From contig JAGQYO010000007.1 of the NCBI GenBank assembly GCA_020435995.1, forward strand, positions 35,170 to 99,169: a stretch of 64,000 bases of DNA, written 5' to 3'. How positions within the stretch are numbered: position 1 is the first letter of the stretch; every line of letters starts with the position of its first letter. The position numbers were made by a program, and so were the translations under genes. This document shows, one piece after another, positions 18,153 through 26,824 of this stretch. This stretch comes from Flavobacteriales bacterium. GTDB lineage: Bacteria; Bacteroidota; Bacteroidia; Flavobacteriales_G; Salibacteraceae. The notes under the pieces were generated by a model. It ran no database searches. It was not told the origin of the DNA and was given only the letters and a program-made list of their open reading frames with translations.

Positions 18153-19340
18153 TTGAATAGTACCTCTACAGAAAAAGAAACGGCGGTTCTGATTGGGCTG
18201 ATTACACAGGATCAATCTGAAACACAAGTAACTGAATATTTAGATGAACTTGCTTTCTTAGCCGAAACAGCGGGTATCTCTACTGTAAAACGATTTACGC
18301 AAAAGCTGGCTCACCCCGATGTACACTCCTTTGTAGGAAAAGGGAAGCTCCAAGAGATTCAGCAATATGTAGAAGAAAACAAAATAGACTTTCTCATATT
18401 TGACGACGACCTATCCCCTTCTCAACTTCGAAACGTCGAAAAGGAAACCAAAAAAAGAATATTTGATCGAAGCTTGCTTATTCTAGACATTTTTCAAATG
18501 CGAGCTCAATCTGCCCAGAGTAAAACCCAAGTCGATTTGGCACGCTATCAATACCTCTTGCCTAGATTAACAAAAATGTGGAGCCACCTTGAAAGGCAAA
18601 GGGGTGGAACTGGGACCAGAGGTGGTGCTGGAGAAAAAGAAATTGAAACGGATAGGAGAATGATCCGAAAAAAAATATCCCAACTAGAGGAAAAGCTTAA
18701 AGAAATCGACAAACAAAACTTTATCCAACGAAAAAATCGAGGACAAATGGTCCGAATTTCATTGGTGGGATACACCAATGTGGGTAAATCTACCATCATG
18801 AACTTACTAAGTAAGTCGAACGTTTTTGCCGAAAACAAACTCTTTGCAACTTTAGATACTACGGTTCGAAAGGTCGTGATTCAGAACCTTCCATTTTTAC
18901 TTTCTGATACTGTTGGATTTATTCGAAAACTTCCACATCAATTGGTCGAATCGTTTAAATCAACGCTTGATGAGGTGCGAGAATCCGATATTCTTATCCA
19001 TGTGGTTGATATTTCGCATCCCAACTTTGAAGATCATATTCAAGTAGTAAACAATACACTGCAAGAACTTGACTCTCAGGACAAACCAACAATTTTGTTA
19101 TTCAATAAAATTGACCAGTACAGACATCTAGATGAAGGTGAATTTGACTACACTGGAAACGAAAAGCAAAACATCTCCCTTATCGACCTAAAAAACACTT
19201 GGATGGCCAATACACAAACCGATTGTTTGTTTGTTTCGGCAAGTGAAAAAATTAATTTTCAAGAATTTAGGGATCTTTTATATGAAAAGGTGAAGGATGT
19301 TTATGAAACGAAATATCCGTATCAACACTTTCTATATTAA
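18153..19340 (+). CDS. hflX: GTPase HflX
   Basis: HflX is a ribosome-associated GTPase that rescues stalled ribosomes under stress. The 395-residue protein has the N-terminal HflX domain (SFVGKGKLQEI, FDDDLSPSQLRN), the Gly-rich linker RQRGGTGTRGGAGEKEIETD near 148-167, and a TRAFAC G domain with G1 GYTNVGKS at 206-213, G3 DTVG, and G4 NKID. The start is TTG at 18153. No ATG occurs until well inside the domain, so the non-ATG start is well supported. It follows the membrane-protein gene by 2 bp. Confidence 0.95.
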   Translation: MNSTSTEKETAVLIGLITQDQSETQVTEYLDELAFLAETAGISTVKRFTQKLAHPDVHSFVGKGKLQEIQQYVEENKIDFLIFDDDLSPSQLRNVEKETKKRIFDRSLLILDIFQMRAQSAQSKTQVDLARYQYLLPRLTKMWSHLERQRGGTGTRGGAGEKEIETDRRMIRKKISQLEEKLKEIDKQNFIQRKNRGQMVRISLVGYTNVGKSTIMNLLSKSNVFAENKLFATLDTTVRKVVIQNLPFLLSDTVGFIRKLPHQLVESFKSTLDEVRESDILIHVVDISHPNFEDHIQVVNNTLQELDSQDKPTILLFNKIDQYRHLDEGEFDYTGNEKQNISLIDLKNTWMANTQTDCLFVSASEKINFQEFRDLLYEKVKDVYETKYPYQHFLY

Positions 19341-19675
19341 ATAAAATAGCCCGAGATTGCTCTCAGGCCATTTAGATGGAATATTGATCTACTATTTATA
19401 GGCAAAACTGTTTCAAGCTTTTGTCAGGTTTACTTGAAATTTTGTTTGAAAGAGATAAAAGTGGAATTCATTTTTGAAATAAATAGCAGACTTGTTTGAA
19501 TTGGTATAATTTCTTTGCGAAGAGGAGGTTATTTTTCACGAAAGCATCGGCAAAGAGCCTAATCAACCTATGAGTTCGAGGTTTACAAATAAGTAAAATT
19601 TGTTTCCTATGCTTTTTGACAAAAAAAAAGAGCCACAACAAACTGTGGCTCTTCCATACATTCTTCTGTTTCTAT
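19341..19675. other. Intergenic region between hflX and acyl-CoA dehydrogenase
   Basis: This 335-bp convergent gap holds no convincing gene. An imperfect hairpin at 19349-19368 (GCCCGAG, 6-nt loop, CTCAGGC) lies 8 bp after the hflX stop. It is better paired as a minus-strand transcript. The strong acyl-CoA dehydrogenase terminator is at 19621-19653. The rest (19370-19620) is AT-rich with no repeat or motif I can name. Confidence 0.5.
19621..19653 (-). terminator. Intrinsic terminator of the acyl-CoA dehydrogenase gene
   Basis: On the minus strand a perfect 10-bp stem (19644-19653 with 19628-19637) closes a 6-nt loop and runs into nine T. It begins 23 bp after the stop codon. Confidence 0.9.
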
Positions 19676-20818
19676 TTAGTCTTGTAAGATTCCTCTAGAG
19701 ATTACAATTTTTTGAACCTCAGAAGTACCTTCATAAATCTGGGTAATTTTAGCATCACGCATCATTCTCTCTACGTGATACTCTTTTACAAAACCATAAC
19801 CACCATGAATTTGAACTGCCTCAATGGTGGTATCCATCGCCACTTTAGATGCATATAACTTTGCCATGGCACTCGCCTGCCCGTATGGCAATCCTTGATC
19901 CTTTAACCAAGCACTTCTATAAACCAATAAACGCGCTGCTTCAATTTCGGTGGCCATATCTGCCAACTTGAATTGAATGGCTTGGTGTTTTGAAATTTCC
20001 TTTCCAAAGGCTTTCCTTTCTTTGGAATATGCTGTTGCTAATTCAAATGCACCTGTTGCAATTCCCAACGCCTGAGATGCAACTCCAATTCTTCCGCCTT
20101 CTAAGGTTTTCATAGCGAATTTGAACCCAAATCCGTCTTCACCAATTCTGTTTCCTTTTGGAACTTTTACATCATTAAATAACAAGGTGTGGGTGTCGCT
20201 TGCACGAATCCCCATTTTGTTTTCTTTAGCTCCAACTATAAAACCGTCCATTCCACGCTCAACAATAAAGGCGTTGATACCGCGGTGACCTTTTTCAACA
20301 TCTGTTTGAGCTATTACTATATAAGTAGAAGCTGATCCACCATTAGTAATCCAATTTTTCGTACCATTTAGCAAATAATAGTCTCCTTTGTCTATCGCTG
20401 TGGTTCTTTGAGAAGTAGCATCAGACCCTGCTTCGGGTTCAGAAAGGCAAAATGCACCTATTTTTTCTCCGGTAGCCAAAGGAACCAAATATTTCAATTT
20501 CTGCTCTTCGCTTCCATAAGCCTCTAGTCCATAGTTTACCAAAGAATTACAAACAGACACACAAACTGAAGAAGCCGCTTCCACTTTAGAGAATTCCTCC
20601 ATTGCAATGGCATAGGAAAGAGCGTCCATTCCGCCACCACCATACTTTGGGTTTACCATCATTCCCAAAAAGCCCAATTCACCTAATTGTCGAATTTGTT
20701 CTTTTGGAAACTCCTGCTTATCATCTCTTTCAATTACTCCTGGCAACAACACATTTTGTGCGAAATCTCTCGCTGCGTCTCTTACAGCCAAGTGCTCTTC
20801 AGTTAACTCAAAATTCAT
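19676..20818 (-). CDS. Acyl-CoA dehydrogenase
   Basis: The 380-residue FAD enzyme oxidises acyl-CoA to enoyl-CoA in beta-oxidation or branched amino-acid breakdown. It shows the FAD-binding segments GAFCLSEPEAGSDA and NGTKNWITNGG, the RKAFGKEISKHQAIQF motif and IQIHGGYGFVKEYHVERMMRDAK. The catalytic base of the short-chain class is present as Glu363 in IYEGTSEVQK. The length is typical. The chain-length preference cannot be assigned. It is monocistronic with its own -7 box and strong terminator. Confidence 0.95.
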   Translation of the reverse strand: MNFELTEEHLAVRDAARDFAQNVLLPGVIERDDKQEFPKEQIRQLGELGFLGMMVNPKYGGGGMDALSYAIAMEEFSKVEAASSVCVSVCNSLVNYGLEAYGSEEQKLKYLVPLATGEKIGAFCLSEPEAGSDATSQRTTAIDKGDYYLLNGTKNWITNGGSASTYIVIAQTDVEKGHRGINAFIVERGMDGFIVGAKENKMGIRASDTHTLLFNDVKVPKGNRIGEDGFGFKFAMKTLEGGRIGVASQALGIATGAFELATAYSKERKAFGKEISKHQAIQFKLADMATEIEAARLLVYRSAWLKDQGLPYGQASAMAKLYASKVAMDTTIEAVQIHGGYGFVKEYHVERMMRDAKITQIYEGTSEVQKIVISRGILQD

Positions 20819-20843
20819 CTTTTCTCCTTAAAAAATTGAGGCG

Positions 20844-20851
20844 CAAAGGTA
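20844..20851 (-). promoter_or_regulatory. -7 box (TACCTTTG) for acyl-CoA dehydrogenase
   Basis: The minus strand reads TACCTTTG, an exact TAnnTTTG match, 25 bp ahead of the ATG at 20818. An AAGGAG-like purine run also precedes that ATG. Confidence 0.5.
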
Positions 20852-20890
20852 TCCATTTGCTGAAATAAATATTTACCCTTGTAGACAAGT

Positions 20891-21958
20891 ATGAGTGATA
20901 AAAAGAAATGGGAAGTATTAGGTTTAATGTCAGGTACTTCTCTTGATGGGTTGGACATTGCACACATCCATTTTAAAAAACAAAACAAGCTATGGACATT
21001 TGAATTACTTGAAGTTGAAACCTATAAATATGATGAGTTTTGGTTCAAAAAACTTTCTCAACCTTACGACATTAAAAATACGCCACGTCTAAATCAGCTA
21101 GATATTGAATACGGAGATTTTCTTGGAGAAAAATGCAATTTCTTTTGTAAAAAGCACCAAATCAATCCTAAATTTATTTGCTCACACGGTCACACTATAT
21201 TTCACCAACCAGAGCTTGGCTACACACTTCAAGTAGGTAATGGGCAGCGCATGGCATCTAAAACCAACCGAGTAGTAATCAATAATTTTAGAATGCAAGA
21301 TGTGCGACTTGGTGGACAAGGTGCACCCTTGGTGCCGATCGGTGATCTGCATCTCTTTAAGGAATACAACCAATGTTTAAACTTAGGTGGATTTGCTAAT
21401 ATCAGCACCAAATCGGAAAGCGGAATTACGGCCTATGACATCTGTCCTGTAAATATCGTGCTCAACCAGATAGCTCAAACCTTGGGAAAAAACTTTGACC
21501 ATGAGGGATTATTCGCAAGATCGGGTAATCTAATAGATTCACTACTTGAGAAACTTAATCAACTTGGCTATTACAAAGCAAGAGCACCAAAATCTCTGGG
21601 TAAAGAGTGGGTAAACGATTGTTTTAATCCAATTTTTGAGAATGCTAATCTAGATGCTTCGGATCTTCTTGCTACCCTAACTGAACACATGGCTATCCAA
21701 ATTGCATGTAGTTTTAAACCCGATTTAAAGGTGCTCTGCACTGGTGGTGGAGCATACAATACTTATTTAATCGAGCGTATAAAACAACACAGCACCAATT
21801 CGGAGTTAATAATACCAAACCAAAAAATCGTAGAATACAAAGAAGCGCTCATTTTTGGTTTTTTAGGAGTGTTGCGACTAGAGGGCGAATTAAACTGCCT
21901 GAGTTCGGTTACTGGAGCCCAGTCAAATCATTCATCTGGCGTGATTTGTAGGCCCTAA
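20891..21958 (+). CDS. anmK: Anhydro-N-acetylmuramic acid kinase
   Basis: AnmK phosphorylates and opens 1,6-anhydro-MurNAc during peptidoglycan recycling. The 355-residue protein has the ATP-binding opening GLMSGTSLDGLD at 11-22, SHGHTIFHQPELGYTLQVGNG, the LGGFANIS motif and the C-terminal CTGGGAYN. These are diagnostic for the family. A box TACCCTTG (one mismatch) at 20874-20881 lies 9 bp before the ATG, so the leader is probably very short. Confidence 0.95.
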   Translation: MSDKKKWEVLGLMSGTSLDGLDIAHIHFKKQNKLWTFELLEVETYKYDEFWFKKLSQPYDIKNTPRLNQLDIEYGDFLGEKCNFFCKKHQINPKFICSHGHTIFHQPELGYTLQVGNGQRMASKTNRVVINNFRMQDVRLGGQGAPLVPIGDLHLFKEYNQCLNLGGFANISTKSESGITAYDICPVNIVLNQIAQTLGKNFDHEGLFARSGNLIDSLLEKLNQLGYYKARAPKSLGKEWVNDCFNPIFENANLDASDLLATLTEHMAIQIACSFKPDLKVLCTGGGAYNTYLIERIKQHSTNSELIIPNQKIVEYKEALIFGFLGVLRLEGELNCLSSVTGAQSNHSSGVICRP

Positions 21959-22000
21959 ATAATACCCCTTTTTTAGGCCCAAAAAACTTAGAAGCTTTCT

Positions 22001-22008
22001 TACATTTG
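22001..22008 (+). promoter_or_regulatory. -7 box (TACATTTG) for the amino-acid dehydrogenase
   Basis: TACATTTG matches the consensus exactly and lies 20 bp before the ATG at 22029. Confidence 0.5.
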
Positions 22009-22028
22009 CGCAAAATTTTGAAATAGGT

Positions 22029-23258
22029 ATGAAAGACCTCCTTTACAAGTTTGAAAACAAAACTCCAGAAATCGTTTTTGAGTGGCAAGATGCCGAAACT
22101 GAAGCGCAGGGTTGGGTAGTAATTAACTCACTTCGTGGCGGCGCTGCTGGTGGTGGTACTAGAATGCGAGCGGGACTTGATAAGAGGGAAGTGGAGTCTC
22201 TAGCAAAAACAATGGAGGTTAAGTTTACTGTAGCTGGCCCTGCTATCGGTGGTGCCAAATCTGGGATTAATTTCGACCCAAATGACCCTAGAAAAAAAGG
22301 TGTGTTGCAGAGATGGTACAAAGCTGTTGCTCCATTGTTAAAAAATTATTACGGAACTGGCGGAGACCTAAATGTTGACGAAATTCACGAGGTTATACCC
22401 ATGACGGAAGATTGTGGTGTTTGGCATCCTCAAGAAGGCGTTTTTAATGGCCATTTTCAACCTACTGAACCACAAAAAATAAACCGTATTGGGCAATTAA
22501 GAAGAGGTGTCCTCAAGGAAATAGAAGATTCATATTTTTCTCCAGACACAGGGAGAAAGTATGTAGTTGCCGATATGATTACTGGTTTCGGTGTTGCCGA
22601 AAGTGTGAAGCATTACTACAACATTTATGGAGGAGACCTTAAAGGAAAGAGGGTTATTGTTCAAGGTTGGGGAAATGTTGGCTCGGCCGGCGCATTCTAT
22701 TTGGCACAAAGCGGAGCCATAATAGTTGGGATAATTGACAGGGTCGGAGGCCTTATCAAAGAAGAAGGATTTTCTCTTGAGGAGATTCGTCATCTGTTTT
22801 TGAACAAAGAAGGAAACAAACTTGTAGCTGAAAACATGTTATCATTCGACGAAGTGAATGCAAAAATTTGGGATTTAAATGCACAAGTGTTTATTCCATG
22901 TGCTGCGTCAAGATTGATTACACGCGACCAGATCGATCGCATGATAAATGCTGGAATGGAAGTGATAGCGGCAGGGGCCAATGTTCCATTTGCTGATCCG
23001 CAGATTTTCTTCGGGCCCATAGCCGATTATACTGACAATCACATTTCGATTATTCCTGATTTTATATCCAACTGTGGCATGGCACGAGTGTTTTGTTACT
23101 TGATGAAAGAAGATCACGTGGATATGAGTGACGCAGCGATTTTTGGCGATACTTCCGAAATTATCCGAAAAGCGCTGGTTAAATCTTACGCTAAAAATTC
23201 AGACAAAAAGCACATTGCTAAAACTGCATTTGAAATAGCACTTAATCAATTGGTGTAA
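22029..23258 (+). CDS. Glu/Leu/Phe/Val dehydrogenase
   Basis: The 409-residue NAD(P)-dependent enzyme catalyses oxidative deamination of an amino acid. The substrate domain has GGGTRMRAG and the catalytic lysine Lys77 in GGAKSGINFDP. The nucleotide-binding domain has GWGNVGS at 213-219. The C-terminal ANVPFADP and IIPDFISNCGMARVF segments fit the family. The N-terminal domain is more like leucine/valine dehydrogenases than classical glutamate dehydrogenase, but the substrate is not decided by sequence alone. The nhaD gene follows after 19 bp and may be cotranscribed. Confidence 0.9.
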   Translation: MKDLLYKFENKTPEIVFEWQDAETEAQGWVVINSLRGGAAGGGTRMRAGLDKREVESLAKTMEVKFTVAGPAIGGAKSGINFDPNDPRKKGVLQRWYKAVAPLLKNYYGTGGDLNVDEIHEVIPMTEDCGVWHPQEGVFNGHFQPTEPQKINRIGQLRRGVLKEIEDSYFSPDTGRKYVVADMITGFGVAESVKHYYNIYGGDLKGKRVIVQGWGNVGSAGAFYLAQSGAIIVGIIDRVGGLIKEEGFSLEEIRHLFLNKEGNKLVAENMLSFDEVNAKIWDLNAQVFIPCAASRLITRDQIDRMINAGMEVIAAGANVPFADPQIFFGPIADYTDNHISIIPDFISNCGMARVFCYLMKEDHVDMSDAAIFGDTSEIIRKALVKSYAKNSDKKHIAKTAFEIALNQLV

Positions 23259-23277
23259 TATTCTTTAAGTCAATATT

Positions 23278-24618
23278 ATGGGTGGCTGGGAAATAGTAAT
23301 GGTATTAATTTTTGTAGTGGGTTACCTTGGGATTGCCATGGAGCATCCACTCCAGATAGATAAGGCGGCTACGGCAATTTTGATTGGCGTACTTTGTTGG
23401 ACCGCATTTGTGATTGGGGCACCACGTATAATTGACCCCGCCCTTATTCCTGATGGAAATTTTTTCCATTACATCGTTCACGACCACAAAAGTGGACTCA
23501 TGTTTCACTTAGGTGAAATTGCCTCTATTCTGTTTTTTCTACTGGGTGCCATGACCATTGTGGAGCTTATAGACGCCTACGAAGGTTTTTCAGTAGTTAC
23601 TAGCCGAATTAAAACAACGAATAAGGTCGTTCTTATGTGGACCCTATGCATTGTTGCATTCTTCTTTTCTGCTGTATTGGATAACCTTACAACGGCAATA
23701 GTGATGGCCGCATTGCTCAAAAAACTTATTCGAAACCGTAAAGTCATGTGGCTTTATGCCGGTATGATTGTAATTGCCGCAAATGCTGGTGGTGCGTGGT
23801 CGCCAATTGGCGATGTCACTACTATTATGCTTTGGATTGGCGGACAAGTGACTGCTGCCAACATTGTTAAAATGGTTTTTATTCCTAGCTTAGTTTGTTT
23901 GCTTGTACCACTTATATTTTTATCGTTTAGACTAAAAGGAACTGTATCCAGACCTCCTGCGGAAGAAAAAAATAGCGAACACCCGACAACCATTCAACCT
24001 TGGGAACAAAAATTAGTTTTTATCCTTGGCGTATCTGTTTTGCTTTTCGTACCTGTGTTTAAAACAATCACTCATCTCCCCCCATTTATGGGTATCCTTT
24101 TAGGTTTAGGAGTCCTTTGGGTGGTAACCGCAATATTGAATAGAAACAAACCAAAATATGCCTTAGATGAAGCTACGGTTGAAGGGGTTCTTACTAAAAT
24201 TGATACCCCAAGTGTACTCTTCTTCCTAGGGATACTATTAGCCGTAGGTAGTTTGCAATCGGCGGGCCAATTAAACCTAATGGCGGGCTTGCTAGATGAA
24301 TATATTGGTGACCTCTATCTTGTGAATTTGGTTATAGGATTACTTTCATCAATTGTGGATAACGTTCCATTGGTAGCTGCGGCAATTGGTATGTACCCCA
24401 TTATACCAGATACAGTATATGCCACGGATGGTAAATTCTGGGAGTTTCTGGCGTATTGTGCTGGAACGGGCGGAAGTTGCTTAATTATTGGGTCTGCAGC
24501 TGGCGTTGCTATTATGGGAATTCTAAAAATAGATTTTATCTGGTATTTTAAAAATATCTCCTTCCTCGCGCTTTTAGGATATTTAAGTGGTGCCGCTACT
24601 TATTATTTCATGTTTTAA
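23278..24618 (+). CDS. nhaD: Na+/H+ antiporter NhaD family
   Basis: The 446-residue protein has about twelve membrane segments and the ion-transporter-superfamily sequences SAVLDNLTTAIVMAALLKKL, NAGGAWSPIGDVTTIMLWI and the repeat-related SSIVDNVPLVAAAIGMY. The paired D-N-hairpin motifs in the two halves are characteristic of NhaD. It would export Na+ for H+, in keeping with a marine or saline habitat, which is an inference. It is 19 bp after the amino-acid dehydrogenase gene. Confidence 0.92.
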   Translation: MGGWEIVMVLIFVVGYLGIAMEHPLQIDKAATAILIGVLCWTAFVIGAPRIIDPALIPDGNFFHYIVHDHKSGLMFHLGEIASILFFLLGAMTIVELIDAYEGFSVVTSRIKTTNKVVLMWTLCIVAFFFSAVLDNLTTAIVMAALLKKLIRNRKVMWLYAGMIVIAANAGGAWSPIGDVTTIMLWIGGQVTAANIVKMVFIPSLVCLLVPLIFLSFRLKGTVSRPPAEEKNSEHPTTIQPWEQKLVFILGVSVLLFVPVFKTITHLPPFMGILLGLGVLWVVTAILNRNKPKYALDEATVEGVLTKIDTPSVLFFLGILLAVGSLQSAGQLNLMAGLLDEYIGDLYLVNLVIGLLSSIVDNVPLVAAAIGMYPIIPDTVYATDGKFWEFLAYCAGTGGSCLIIGSAAGVAIMGILKIDFIWYFKNISFLALLGYLSGAATYYFMF

Positions 24619-24741
24619 GCGCCCCTGATTCTTGGTCTTTTGTATTAACACGGCTTTGTGAGTAGAATTCGAATTCTGCCTAGTTAACTCACCTTCATAC
24701 AATCATCTTTGTTTATTGCGAATAAATAGACAAAGACTTTT

Positions 24742-25446
24742 ATGACAACTCCCTTTTTTCTACAAATAAGCGTAGATCCCGAAACTGTTGAAGCCGCCGG
24801 AGAAGCAGCATCTACAATTGAAACAATTTCTATACTTGAATTAATTGCTGGTGGTGGCTGGTATATCATGGCACCATTGGGGATCCTTTCTATTGTAGCC
24901 GTATATATTTTCATCGAAAGGTTTTTGGCTATTCAAAAGGCTTCAATACTCGATCCTAAGTTTATGAATCAAATGAGAGATTTTATCTACGAAGGAAAAA
25001 TGGATGCGGCAAAAGAATTATGCAAAAAACGTTCAACCCCATTTAGCAGAATGCTGCAAAAAGGAGTCAATCGCATAGGAAAACCTCTTGGCGACATAAG
25101 TACTGCTATAGAAAACGTTGGAAAATTAGAGATTTACAATTTAGAGCAGGGACTTTCTACATTAGCCACCATTGCCGGAGCCGCACCAATGATAGGATTC
25201 CTAGGCACCGTAATCGGTATGATTAATACATTTCACGAGATGTATGCCGCTGGAAACAGTGTCGAAATTTCTAATCTTTCGGGTGGAATTATGCAGGCTA
25301 TGGTTACCACAGCAGCTGGATTAGTAATCGGTATTATTGCCTACATTGGTTACAATTTATTGGTTGCCAAAGTGGATAAAGTCATTCACAAAATGGAGGC
25401 TACTTCATTAGAATTTATGGATCTATTACAAGAACCCGCAAAATAA
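24742..25446 (+). CDS. exbB: MotA/TolQ/ExbB proton channel family protein
   Basis: The 234-residue protein has three membrane segments (about 34-58, 133-155 and 172-196). The latter two carry the ExbB/TolQ core pattern GLSTLATIAGAAPMIGFLGTVIGMI and MVTTAAGLVIGIIAYIGYN. With ExbD it forms the proton-driven motor that energises TonB. The gene is followed by exbD and a TonB-like gene within 40 bp each, so an ExbB role is more likely than TolQ or MotA. A CATCTTTG box (one mismatch) at 24704-24711 may be its promoter. The 123-bp upstream gap also contains a 14-bp palindrome at 24664-24677. Confidence 0.9.
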   Translation: MTTPFFLQISVDPETVEAAGEAASTIETISILELIAGGGWYIMAPLGILSIVAVYIFIERFLAIQKASILDPKFMNQMRDFIYEGKMDAAKELCKKRSTPFSRMLQKGVNRIGKPLGDISTAIENVGKLEIYNLEQGLSTLATIAGAAPMIGFLGTVIGMINTFHEMYAAGNSVEISNLSGGIMQAMVTTAAGLVIGIIAYIGYNLLVAKVDKVIHKMEATSLEFMDLLQEPAK

Positions 25447-25477
25447 AAGGCACCAATTACTAGTTATAAGATAAGCT

Positions 25478-25870
25478 ATGGCAATAAGTTCAAGAAATAA
25501 AGTAAGCGTCACCTTTTCGATGTCATCCATGACAGATATAGTGTTTTTACTGCTCATCTTCTTCATTATTGTGTCAACCATGGTGAGTCCGAATGCCTTA
25601 AAAGTGCTATTACCAAAAAGCTCTGCTAAAACAACATCACCACAAACTGTCTCAGTTTCTATTTCCCCTGATATCCAATATTATTTAAATGGTAACCTCA
25701 TAGACCCCGAAAGCTTAGAAAACGGAATAAAAAAAGCAGTTGGCGACGCGAAAAAACCAGGGATTGTACTTCATTGCGATAAGAGCGTAGCTATCGAGCA
25801 CGCCGTTAAAGTAATGGATATTGCAAACAGAAACAGATTTGAATTGGTACTGGCGACCAAGGCCAAATAA
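25478..25870 (+). CDS. exbD: ExbD/TolR family biopolymer transport protein
   Basis: The 130-residue protein has one N-terminal membrane segment (about 18-40) preceded by SSMTDIVFLLLIFFII. This contains the essential membrane Asp of ExbD/TolR, here in MTDIVF. A periplasmic ExbD domain follows (SPDIQYYLNGNLID, VLHCDKSVAIEHAVKVMD). It pairs with the ExbB-like protein 31 bp upstream and ends 4 bp before the TonB-like gene. Confidence 0.92.
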   Translation: MAISSRNKVSVTFSMSSMTDIVFLLLIFFIIVSTMVSPNALKVLLPKSSAKTTSPQTVSVSISPDIQYYLNGNLIDPESLENGIKKAVGDAKKPGIVLHCDKSVAIEHAVKVMDIANRNRFELVLATKAK

Positions 25871-25874
25871 TACT

Positions 25875-26711
25875 ATGTATTTCGATACAACAAATAAAAA
25901 AAGAGGGTTAGCAGGTACTATACTGGTTCACTTGCTCCTGCTCATTTTGTTTATTATCTACGGATTAAACTACCCTGTACCACGCCCAGAAACTGGCATG
26001 CTCCTAAATTTCGGCACAAGTGATATGGGTAGCGGAGAAATTCAGCCTGATGTAGCAGGAGACCCAAGCCCACAAACCGACCCAAATGAAGAAATTATTC
26101 CTCCTACTGAAAGCAGTTCGAGCAATGCTCAAGATGACCAAGTTTTAACCCAAGACGAGATAGAAACTCTTACTACCCCAGAAAATGATGATAGCAAGAA
26201 AACGGAGTCTGAAAATGCAACCAAACCAAAGGATAACTCATCTCAATCTACTACTGAAGAATCAAAAGAACCTAAAAAAGAACCCCAGTTAGACTCCCGA
26301 TTAAAAAACACCTTAGAAAATGCCTTTAACAAAGGCGGAGGGTCGGAAGGAGATGACAAAAACAAATCCGGCGATAAAGGAAAAGTAAACGGTGATAAAC
26401 AGGGCAATTCATATACTGGTGGTACGGGAGGTAGCGGTGGTGGTAATTATAACCTAGGGGACAGAAACGCCCTAGCCAAAATTAAACCAGACTATACTTG
26501 TGAGGAATACGGCATAGTTGTGATTAGCGTTAGAGTAAACCGAAATGGACAAACTGTTGATGCCAATCTTCAACTCAAAGGCACCTCCAACACAGCTCCC
26601 TGTTTGGTAAACCGGGCAAAGGAAGCCGCACTTAAAACCAAATGGCAGCCAGACCCCGCCGCACCAGAAATTCAGATTGGCAGCATTACCTACCATTTTG
26701 AGCTAAACTAA
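25875..26711 (+). CDS. TonB-like energy transducer
   Basis: From the ATG at 25875 the protein has 278 residues. It has an N-terminal membrane anchor (about 11-31), a long Pro/Glu/Ser/Lys-rich periplasmic spacer (40-160), a Gly-rich stretch (GGTGGSGGGNYNLGDRN), and a C-terminal TonB-type domain (about 200-278, ending KTKWQPDPAAPEIQIGSIT). TonB carries proton-motive energy to outer-membrane receptors such as the one at 46280. The frame extends upstream to 25821 inside exbD, but the 25875 start gives the short N terminus expected of TonB. It is the third gene of an exbB-exbD-tonB operon. Confidence 0.87.
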   Translation: MYFDTTNKKRGLAGTILVHLLLLILFIIYGLNYPVPRPETGMLLNFGTSDMGSGEIQPDVAGDPSPQTDPNEEIIPPTESSSSNAQDDQVLTQDEIETLTTPENDDSKKTESENATKPKDNSSQSTTEESKEPKKEPQLDSRLKNTLENAFNKGGGSEGDDKNKSGDKGKVNGDKQGNSYTGGTGGSGGGNYNLGDRNALAKIKPDYTCEEYGIVVISVRVNRNGQTVDANLQLKGTSNTAPCLVNRAKEAALKTKWQPDPAAPEIQIGSITYHFELN

Positions 26712-26824
26712 GCGCTTTACAAAAGTATTTAGGCCCTACTCTATTTACATGTGCCAACACATTCTTTAATTTAAAGCGATTTAAATCTTAAAGGAAATCA
26801 ACAGAATTGGTATTATTGACCCAA

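Noticed and set aside
19349..19368. Hairpin after hflX considered as its intrinsic terminator.
   Set aside because: The plus-strand stem has a C-A mismatch and no T run follows; it is recorded only as part of the intergenic description.
24664..24677. Perfect 14-bp palindrome AGAATTCGAATTCT upstream of exbB, considered as an operator.
   Set aside because: It is a single copy made of two EcoRI-like words, lies about 40 bp upstream of the weak -7 box and has no partner site, so evidence for a regulator site is too thin.
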